From Bidens hawaiensis (Eukaryota > Streptophyta > Magnoliopsida > Asterales > Asteraceae): 64,000 bases of DNA. The stretch lies in assembly GCA_021521415.1 (NCBI GenBank), contig JAIQDT010000027.1, forward strand, positions 3,867,001 to 3,931,000. Reading direction: 5' to 3'. The notes below the pieces were generated by a model that did not search any database, was not told the DNA's origin, and saw nothing but the letters and a program-made list of their open reading frames with translations. The position numbers were made by a program, and so were the translations under genes. Shown piece after piece: positions 56,501-64,000 of the stretch (positions are counted from its first letter, which is position 1; each line of letters starts with the position of its first letter).

Positions 56501-57570
56501 AAGCTCCAAGAGCCTGGTATGAATGACTTTCCTCTTTTTTGATTTCAAATCATTTTCAAATTGGACAAATTCATAAAACTTTGTCTCTCAAAATGAGGGA
56601 AAAGATCTACTTCGTGTTCATATTTATGTAGATGACATCATATTTGGATCCATAAATCCAATATTATGTGAAGGCTTTACAAAACTCATAAAATCTGAAC
56701 TTGAAATGAGTAACATGGGTGAGTTACAATACATTTTGGGCTTGCAAGTCATATAACTAAAACTGAGACTTTTCTACATCAATTAAAGTATGTTAAAAAT
56801 CTACTTGAAAATTCTAAAATGACTGACTGCAAAGCAAGTTCCACACCCATTAGCAAAGTTGATCCATTATCACCTGACGAAACAAGGGTGTATGTTGATC
56901 AAACCTTGTATACATGCATGATTAGATCCTTGATGTATCTAGCTGCATCTAGGCCCGAAATAATGCATGAAACTTGTATGTTTGCAAGATATAAAGCTTC
57001 ATCAAGGGAATCTCATTTAATTGCTGTCAAAAGGATATTTAGATATCTAAAAGAAGCACCTTCTTTGGTAATATGATATCCATCAAGAAAAAAAAACCCA
57101 ACTTGATAGTATTAAAGATAATGATTATGCAGTTTGTCAAGTGACAAGAAAATCAACATATAAAGAATGTCAGTTCTTTGGAAATACATTGGTGTCTTGG
57201 AAGAGTAAGAAACGAACTACTATTCCAAACTTAACTACTAAAGCTGAGTACAATCCTGATGCAAGTTGCACAACTCAACTACTTTGGCTACAAAACTAAT
57301 TAATGAATTATGGAATAACAACTTTGAAAACTCTATTAAAAATAGACAGTGAAGTTGCTTTGAACATCATAAAAAATCCAGTTCAACATTCAAAAACAAA
57401 ACACACTGAGATTAGACACCACTTTATCCGAGACTATTATGAGAAAGGTTTGATTTAACTAGAACATATCGTATCTAAAAATCCATTAGCTGATGTGTTT
57501 TCTAAAGCACTTGATTCAACAATTTATCAAAAACTTATTTCTAGATTGGGTATGTTAAATCTTTATTAAC
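52704..57570 (+). pseudogene. Gag-pol remnants of the decayed Copia
   Basis: Gag pieces at 52704-53511 (SAKKLWGALKEQFGG, QQFERFTKLISE). Pre-integrase KFNLLSVSQMCAKGY (54446-54721). Integrase with FGNKRYCLVIVDDHSRYTW and SDNGSEFKNEVLD (54911-55198); the usual DLFGP appears as GLFVS. RT with KWVFKNKTGERG (56110-56379), [16 protein letters not shown] (near 56470) and [10 protein letters not shown] (YVDD at 56625-56636). RNase H RSLMYLAASRPE (56819-57076) and the end LADVFSKALD...SRLGMLN (about 57490-57570). Stops and frameshifts throughout. Confidence 0.85.
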
Positions 57571-57713
57571 TATTTTTAAAAATCAAAATAATTGTTTACA
57601 ACTGAATTTTGATAACTAAATTGGTTGTAATTCTCAAGAAGAATGCTTTAGTTTCTGCTTGATGCTTTAATCAATGGGAAACTACTGTTTTCAAAAAGAC
57701 TGATAAGATTTTA

Positions 57714-58790
57714 TGTAACACCTCGGCTTTAAACGAAATAAACCAGGGTGGTATGTACACATTGTCACAAGCTCATGAAACTATAAATGTGAAAAAATAA
57801 TTATTTCATTTAATTAAATTCACAATTACACAATTTGGCATAAATCAAATAACCATACAATAAATTTGTATTTTAAATATATGTTTCTAATAACCTAAAG
57901 GGACAACTATTTAGTCTTCAATTCTCAAATCTAACTTCAACCGACAACACGTTTAAAATAATATACTTTGTCAACAATAATATTGGTGAGAATTCATCAA
58001 GTATTTCATATGTAAATAGTATAAGAAGTATAAAATTCACAGGTCAAGATGTAATGTTTCAATCATAAAGCAAAAGAACATAATTACATGATATACATGT
58101 TTGCTTAACATAAGCCAAATCTACAAGGAAACCCCTGTTCGCCAACCTACTAGGAGTATTAGATGAGAACAACTATGCATTCGAACATAACTTGAAGAAC
58201 TAGGCAGCGTAGGTACGTCCCGTCAAACCCTCCCATTATGAGCATGTGTATGCATATGAGTTACTTCGATCAAGGAAAATAGTAAACAACTAGCACGTAA
58301 TTACATAATTTACAAGCATTATGGTACTGAACAAATACATACTATCACATATGCGAATTTTGGCTTATAGCATACAACATGAAATAATAATAATTTTGTA
58401 ACGCGCTACACCCCAAAATGTTAAAATATGAAAAATGGGTTATAAAAACTCACATGTTAAGCTAAGTGAGTAAAAGAAAAAATGAGTGATTAAGCGAGTG
58501 AACCGGACGAGTTCAGTTCAATGAGCGATCCTAAAAATGTAAAACCTAGGTTGAAAACTTGGTGCAAAGGAAATATGAAATGAGAAACAAAAATAAACAA
58601 ACGGTTAATCATTTTGAGTTTTAGTTTTGGTCGAAATATTTATAAGTCATTTGTTTTTAGTGTTTGTTTAAAGGTTTAGTTACGATAGTTGTTAGTCACA
58701 TTATTTTAGTTTGCTTGTTTCAAGAAAAGTGAAATGGGCCTAAAATAATTTAAACGAGTCGTTCGGTTTTGGTCAGACACAATGTTGACA
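57714..58790 (-). repeat. Diverged gypsy-type LTR, related to the gag-only element's LTR
   Basis: Starts TGTAACACCTCGGCTTTAAACG and ends near TTGACA after GAGTCGTTCGGTTTTGGTC. It shares order and words with 38755-40159: TTTGTCAACA-AATATTGGTGAG, TTCATATGTAAAT, CATGCTAC-CCCCAAAAT, AAACTCAC and the AACGAGT-GGTTTT end. No TSD (TTTTA against ACATG). Orientation is inferred from that relative. Confidence 0.5.
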
Positions 58791-59510
58791 ACATGTCAAA
58801 CTTGGTTTCAACATGCTAGTTTTATTGTTTAAAGTTGTATAGTCAAATGAAGGTTGTTAAAAATGTTAAAAAATACAAACTTCAAACTTTGAACAAACTA
58901 CAACATAAGCAACCCAGGTTCATTTTTGACAAACTAACACCATGTTTAGATTGATTTTGACATGGCATAATATTCTAACGAGAGTATTGCATATAAACTA
59001 ACTTGAACATACCTGACGAAAGGCCAAGAAAATAATAAGAAAAAGTATTGAACTTCAACAAATGATTTTTGAAATTCAAACTAGCAAGAAGATGTAATTA
59101 GAGAATAACTAAAATTTCCGGCGACGCGACGCGATATGCCTATCTTGACCTGTTTTGTCAGTTGGTTCACGCGTAACGGGGCTATGGAGAGCTAGCATCC
59201 GCACGTGACGTGAGGAGGTATTTTTCTAGAGGGTTGAAATTTGAAGCCCTCCATGCCTTAGAATTTTTTTTATTTGCCAACCTCCCAAACGTTTTTCACA
59301 CCATTTTAAACAATGACACTTACCTGGAATTCCGCTCTCTCGTTGAATCCTGCTCCATGATGTTGATGATTTCCTGCATTAGATTCATAACACAAAACAC
59401 AAAAATGAAAAAAACTACGAATAACTACTGTTAGAGATCCGTCAAAAAAATAAAAATACAAATAGTACAAAAATACATACTCTACACTTAAGTTTTCACT
59501 CAAGACTCTA
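58791..59510. other. Unassigned AT-rich stretch
   Basis: No gene recognised. The right part (from about 59300) is probably 3' non-coding sequence of the minus-strand Athila-like fragment that follows. Confidence 0.4.
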
Positions 59511-60256
59511 TTAGGTGGTTTGAGGTGATAGTTCAAGAAGAGTTTCCTGCATCTCGTTCGAATCTAAAGGCCTTCCTAGGTAGTGCTTCAATTGACGACC
59601 ATTCATCTTCCACGTGTTTCCGTTAAATGGATTCTCCAACTCTTTCGTACCATACGGAAAAGCATTTTTTACCACATAAGGCCCCGTCCACTTCGACTTC
59701 AACTTTCCCGCAAACAAATTCGACCGGGAATTATACAAAAATGCCTTATCTCCCTTGTTAAACTCTTTTACTCCCTTCAACTTCCGATCATGAAATATCT
59801 TTGTTTTCTATTTGATGTTCAATGATCGAGCATATGACGCATTTCGAAGCTCTTCCAAATCATGGATTTGAAAGAATCTTTTTCTAGCCGCTTTGGTAAG
59901 ATCCAGATTTACTGTTTTTAGAGCCCAAAGAGCACGATATTCTAATTCCATAGAGAGATGATAGATTTGTTGTATATGATCATGATGGGCGTGGTTTCTA
60001 ATGGTGCTTTATATTCGGTTCGGAACACCCACAATGCATCATCAAGCTTGCCGGACCAGTTTTCCCGACTCTTCCCTACAGTATTCTCTAATATCCTCTT
60101 TAATTTTTGATTTGTATTTTCAACTAGACCGTTCGTTTGAGTATGGTACGCGGTGGACACACGGTGAGTGACTATGTAACAAGCTAACACCTTTTCAACG
60201 ACGGCGTTGCAAAAAAGTTTTGAAAAAATGTCCTTTGAAATAGATAATTTTTGCAC
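59511..60256 (-). pseudogene. Athila-like integrase C-terminal fragment, minus strand
   Basis: Minus strand: VSTAYHTQTNGLVENTN, ENWSGKLDDALWVFRTEYK (59942-60256), then FNKGDKAFLYNSRSNLFAGKLKSKW split here as FNKGDKAFLYNSRSNLF and GKLKSKWTGPYVV, and WKMNGRQLKHYLG (59511-59780). These are the end of the gypsy Athila/Tat integrase and its tail. A frameshift or loss separates the two parts. Confidence 0.75.
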
Positions 60257-60888
60257 TAAAAATGGATGATGATAATACTTATCGGAAATTGGTTTTTCAA
60301 ACTACTAATATTGAGAGATTATTTAAAATATAACGCACTTAGCTTGAGATGTGTCGGTAGGACAAACTAGTCTTGAAAGGTTTCCCATAGCGTATTCTTA
60401 ATAAACCTAATTAATCTTAGATTTTTTGGTTTCTCATCCTTATGGGGGACAGTGAAACTGAAATTCGAAAAGGCATAGGGAGTATTACCAAAACCCAATT
60501 ACCTTGAGGTGGTGAGAATTAGATACACTTTAAATTAGCACACCACTCCATTTTCTGAAAATAAATAAAGAGTGGTGGCACCCCACCATCTACAATTTTA
60601 TATGAGCTTTAGTATTTAGTTATATAATTATAGGTTAAATAAGCATAAATGCACATTGAAAAGAAAAAAATATAGAAAAAAAGTGAATAAATATTCCAAA
60701 AAGTTTGTCCAAAAAGAAAAAAAATGATAAATGTAATGAAAAAAATGCTAAAGAAGCATTCTCAAAAATGGAAAAAGAGTCCAAATTGCACATATTAGAT
60801 GAGATTGAGAGTATACGTGTTACCAAGGGGATGGTGACTCTGAGGATACACTAATGGGGCTCGAGGTTTTTCGTCAATAAATATTTTT
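60257..60888. other. Unassigned stretch between opposed Athila fragments
   Basis: AT-rich; A-rich block 60655-60780. Text near 60830 (GATGGTGACTCTGAGGATAC) has Athila LTR character but no boundary is clear. Confidence 0.35.
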
Positions 60889-61022
60889 TTAGGGATTACA
60901 TAGGACAAAGTCCAATAATATTAGGGCATACTCGTACGACCACACTTGACCTATCAGTCATAATTCCATCCAAGTGTATTTTCTTCTTACCATTAAGGGG
61001 TTCTTATCTTATGGTGATAGGT
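60889..61022 (+). repeat. Direct repeat A, copy 1
   Basis: GGATTACATAGGACAAAGTC to CTTATGGTGATAGG; copy 2 is at about 62379-62513, about 90% alike, same orientation, 1.49 kb away. Confidence 0.8.
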
Positions 61023-61029
61023 TGATACC

Positions 61030-61800
61030 CAAGCTTTGGCCATCAACGCCGCCTGAGTTGTCATGAAGTTTCTTAAGAAGTTTAATCGTTTTGGTACACC
61101 GAGAGTTATTATTAGTGACCATGGCACTCACTCATGCAACACCGACATGGAGAAAGAGTTAGCATACTACGGGGTCACTCATCGGACTTCCACCGCGTAC
61201 CATCCTTAAACAAATGGTCAAGTTGAAAATGCAATTAGAGGAGTGAAGAGGATTTTGGTGAAGACTGTGGGAACGAGTCGAAAGGATTGGTAAGTAAAGT
61301 TAGATGATGCGTTGTGGGCATTCCGAACCCCGTATAATACACCTTTGGGAACCACACCATTCATGTTTGTTTACGGTAAAGCTTGTCATCTTCTCGTGGA
61401 AATGGAACACCGTGAATTTTGGGCTTTAAAGAACGTTAATTTAGATCTTAGCGAAGCCGCTAGAAAGAGAGATTTTCATATTCATGAGTTCGAATAACTT
61501 CAGGATGTGGGGTATTCGCGGTCATTGAACATCAAAGAGAAAACAAAGATTCATAACAAGTAGTTGGAGGGAGGTAATGAGTTTTAAAAGGGAGATAAGG
61601 GTTTGTTATTTAATTCCTGTTTGAAGTTGTTTGCAGGTAAGTTGAAGTTGAAGTGGACGTGTCTGTATGTGGTTAAAGAAGTTTTTCCGTATGGATTAGT
61701 GGAGTTGGAGAATCTGGACAACAGAACTTCATGGAAGGTAAACGATCATCGGTTGAAGCACTATCTAGGAAAGCGGAATGATTAGATCGAGATGGAGGAA
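61030..61800 (+). pseudogene. Athila-like integrase C-terminal fragment, plus strand
   Basis: Plus strand: KKFNRFGTPRVIISDHGTH, STAYHP-TNGQVENAI (TAA at 61207-61209 where Gln is expected), DDALWAFRTPYNTPLGTTPF, VYGKACHLLVEMEHREFWA, then GKLKLKWTCLYVVKEVFPYG and HRLKHYLGKRND. Same family as the minus-strand fragment at 59511-60256. Only the final integrase third is present. Confidence 0.8.
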
Positions 61801-62043
61801 ACTCCTTCCGAACCATCATCTCAAATTTCCACATAGACTCTTGAGTGACAACTCAAGTGTAGAGTTTGTATTTTTGTACTTTTTATTTTTAGTTTTATTT
61901 TATTTTATCTTTAGTTTAATTTTTCTCGGGTCACTAATGTAGTTTTTGTAGTTCTTTTTTGTTTTTTGTGTTTTTAAGTTATGCAGGTTTGAAGAGTGTT
62001 TGAGTGAGTTAGAGGGACGATCCCCTAAAGATAAGTGTGGGGA
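61801..62043 (+). other. Athila 3' non-coding region with PPT-like end
   Basis: T-rich non-coding sequence ending in ATAAGTGTGGGGA (62031-62043), the usual Athila polypurine context, directly before TGTAACAACAG. Confidence 0.55.
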
Positions 62044-62378
62044 TGTAACAACAGCTGAACCGTATACTTTATGTTTATTATTTGCTACTTGTTATTCAAG
62101 TTTTATTTTATATATATGTCGGTTGGTGAAATACTTTAATTGCATAATATCTATCAAAAGGTTTATTTTATTAGATAAACTATTAGATATGTTTGTTTTG
62201 TATTTGCCGAGTTCATTTATGGAAAAAGACTTTGGCATCAAATTTAATGTCCAGCTAAGTCTTATCCATTATCTAGCTTATCTACTTTTTATTTTTAGTT
62301 TTTAGTTTTCTGTAGTTCGACTTTATTTTTTTAAGTCGTCCTCATCCTTGCATTGAGGGAAATGCAAAATTTAAGTGT

Positions 62379-62513
62379 AGGGATTACATAGGACAAAGTC
62401 AAATAATATTTAGGGCATACTCGTACGACCTCACTTGACCTAGCATTCATAATTCCATCTAAGTGTATTTTCTTCTTACCATTAAGGGGTTATTATCTTA
62501 CGGTGATAGGTCG
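62379..62513 (+). repeat. Direct repeat A, copy 2
   Basis: Matches 60889-61022. Preceded by AAGTGTAGG, which itself resembles a PPT. Confidence 0.8.
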
Positions 62514-63572
62514 AACTAGTCTGTTTCAACCCGATTTTTAATTGTCTTTTTATTCTTGAGATAAGGATAAGTGGATTGGTAACTCTGAAGGTGTGAGACC
62601 AATAGGTTTTTGATATCACTAAAACTTAAATGTTTAAAGTGCTCGGGGGCTTGACAGGCTAGTGGCTGGGTCAAAGTGGACAACAATACTGACAATCGCG
62701 GTTTTGCATTTATCTTTGCTTTACAATAAACTATATGTTTTTAACATATTTATTTTCTTTTGTTCTTAAGTATGAATATTGGCTAAACGCTTTAGACTGC
62801 TTAAGCTTATGATGAACCATTGTCTAAGTTTTGTTTTATTCGGATTTGCTTTTCGTTATGGGTTTATGAATCAGTAAAGACTTTGATTTTAATTATTCGA
62901 TGCATATGTGTGTTTGGTTTTGTTCGATGAGCTTTATTGTTTAACAGAGTCTTTGTTGATTGTTTCATATAATAGGATTCTGTTATGTCATATATTGTGT
63001 GTTCTTAACTTGTTTGTGATTGATATATAATAAGATAATTGAATTAATATTATAAATCAAATAAATAAAAGTGTGCCGTTAATCAAAAAATTTGTAAGGT
63101 GATAGATTATTTAATAGCTCTTTGTTGATTAAGATTGCAGATTTAGTTCTTCGTAAGGAGACCGTTTAGGTTTGATTTTTCAACTTTGTCTATGAGTCGA
63201 ATGAAGTTATTAAATTACATTTGATTTCCGTGCTGTAAGGTAGGATTTCGTTTAAAGGTACTCGTTCATAAATAATTAGATAACCGTAAGGAAGTCTAAA
63301 ATTAAAACTTGTGTTTTTTAAGAACTTAATAAAAATCCATAGATGTTTTCTTGAGAAGGGTCAGGGGTCCTGCTCGGGTTTTCTTTTAAGTGACTATTTT
63401 ATGATCCTAGTTTTATAACAAACATTTTCCGACTAACTGATAACTAAAACTTTGGGGATTCTAGCCTAGGTGGTTTTACATCGTCATCTTATTTAAATCT
63501 ATTAAAGCATCCTCTGTTTATTTTCTTGTCTTATCTTAATTAGTTTAAATTTAGTTTTAAAATAACTCCTCC

Positions 63573-63594
63573 CCTTAATAATAATAATAATAAC

Positions 63595-63639
<45 letters not shown>

Positions 63640-63640
63640 T
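63573..63640. repeat. AAT microsatellite
   Basis: (AAT)n of about 22 units with one AAC interruption. Confidence 0.9.
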
Positions 63641-63861
63641 AATAGTCGTGTCAGTCAGTCGAGTCTAATTAGTTATTTTACGTAATTTAAAGAGTCACGT
63701 GGGCTTGATATCCGGACTTACTTAGCTTTACTAGAGTCGAATAGGTTCACTTGCCGATTAGAAGTTTAGTCAAGTTTTAGTGAATCAAGAGTATTACTTA
63801 GTGTCTAGATTTGCGTAATTTACTTAATAATTATTAAACTACTTTTATCACAACATGTTTT

Positions 63862-63879
63862 TGACGCCGTTGTCGGGGA
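63862..63879 (+). other. Athila primer binding site (tRNA-Asp type)
   Basis: TGACGCCGTTGTCGGGGA matches the usual Athila PBS (complement of the tRNA-Asp 3' end, TGGCGCCGTTGCCGGGGA) at 16 of 18 positions. Confidence 0.8.
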
Positions 63880-64000
63880 CTCTTGCCTATTGTGTTATTA
63901 GCTTCGATTAGACTTACTTGCTACATACATGCTATTTGGTTTATTTATTGTTTGAGTCGTAGGAGTTTAATTTTGAGTTTTAGTTTTTTTTTTTTGTTTT
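63880..64000 (+). mobile_element. Start of an Athila-like leader running off the window
   Basis: Non-coding T-rich leader after the PBS. The body of the element, if present, lies beyond the window. Confidence 0.5.

Larger units (their letters stand above)
51885..57713 (+). mobile_element. Decayed plus-strand Copia element, 3' LTR not found
   Basis: 5' LTR 51885-52554 (TGTTGAACCTAGC to GATCCCAACA), PBS TGGTATCAAAGC (52557-52568), then remnants of gag-pol to about 57570. No second LTR of this family precedes the different LTR at 57714, so the 3' end is truncated or displaced. A (CA)n(TA)n microsatellite is at about 53540-53572. Confidence 0.8.
62044..63855 (+). repeat. Probable Athila-like LTR (about 1.8 kb)
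   Basis: Starts TGTAACAACAGC after a PPT-like stretch and ends ATCACAACA before a tRNA-Asp PBS. It contains direct repeat A copy 2 (62379-62513) and an (AAT)n tract. It thus has integrase to its left and a PBS to its right. Boundaries rest on flanking signals, not on a second LTR. Confidence 0.5.

Noticed and set aside
57714..59310. Solo LTR bounded by TTTTA (57709-57713 and near 59303)
   Set aside because: The TTTTA match is low complexity and the family end aligns better at about 58790, where the flank differs.
1..64000. tRNA, rRNA and miRNA genes
   Set aside because: No cloverleaf, rRNA or convincing hairpin precursor was recognised; tRNA matches are only retroelement primer sites.

Overview
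This is a plant nuclear DNA window: intron-bearing gene, AT-rich spacers, and a dense stack of LTR retrotransposons primed by initiator-Met or Asp tRNA. The retroelement families and the style of their extra ORFs look like Asteraceae (lettuce/sunflower/Tanacetum group); that taxonomic call is from memory of such families, not a search.

Region 1 (1-7136). The only recognisable cellular gene is an eight-exon lysophosphatidylethanolamine acyltransferase (LPEAT1-like, 722-4323, + strand). All splice junctions can be placed with GT-AG ends and the frame closes to a 364-residue protein. Its promoter carries direct repeats, two introns carry MITE-like inserts, and downstream lie a hAT-like MITE (5075-5468) and a 1.35-kb long-inverted-repeat element (5541-6888).

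Region 2 (7137-43383) is a nested stack that can be unpicked by target-site duplications (TSDs). The oldest layer is a minus-strand reverse-transcriptase-like ORF, broken into three pieces (7137-7161, 32889-34494, 40563 to about 42.1 kb). A chromodomain Ty3/gypsy element (7162-32883, TSD AACGG) cut off its last codons. That gypsy element later received a 5'-truncated RTE-type LINE in its 5' LTR (7616-8166) and a 15.6-kb minus-strand Copia element in its 3' LTR (16018-31604, TSD CAATG). The middle of the RT-like ORF was split by a Copia LTR now left solo (34495-40557, TSD AAGTC), itself split by a minus-strand gag-only LTR element (34746-40159, TSD ACCTT). Upstream lies a decayed Copia gag (about 42.7-43.4 kb).

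Region 3 (43384-51831) is an apparently intact Copia element of 8448 bp: TSD GTTTC, LTRs that look identical apart from one A-run, PBS, PPT and one uninterrupted 1346-codon gag-pol. It sits inside the decayed Copia gag.

Region 4 (51885-64000): a decayed plus-strand Copia element, a diverged gypsy-type LTR, and Athila-like integrase fragments in both orientations, ending in an LTR followed by a tRNA-Asp-type PBS at the window edge.

The most unusual item is the 15.6-kb Copia element. Downstream of pol, past a 4.5-kb repeat-rich spacer, it carries a second very long ORF (1423 codons, only two in-frame stops, no frameshift) preceded by a splice-acceptor-like sequence. Its pol is much more damaged and the N-terminal gag domain is missing. 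Other points of note are TGGGC-NNN-GCCCA dyads recurring in unrelated elements, post-insertion LTR deletions at short homologies, and Arg/Gln-to-stop changes of the kind left by deamination of methylated C.
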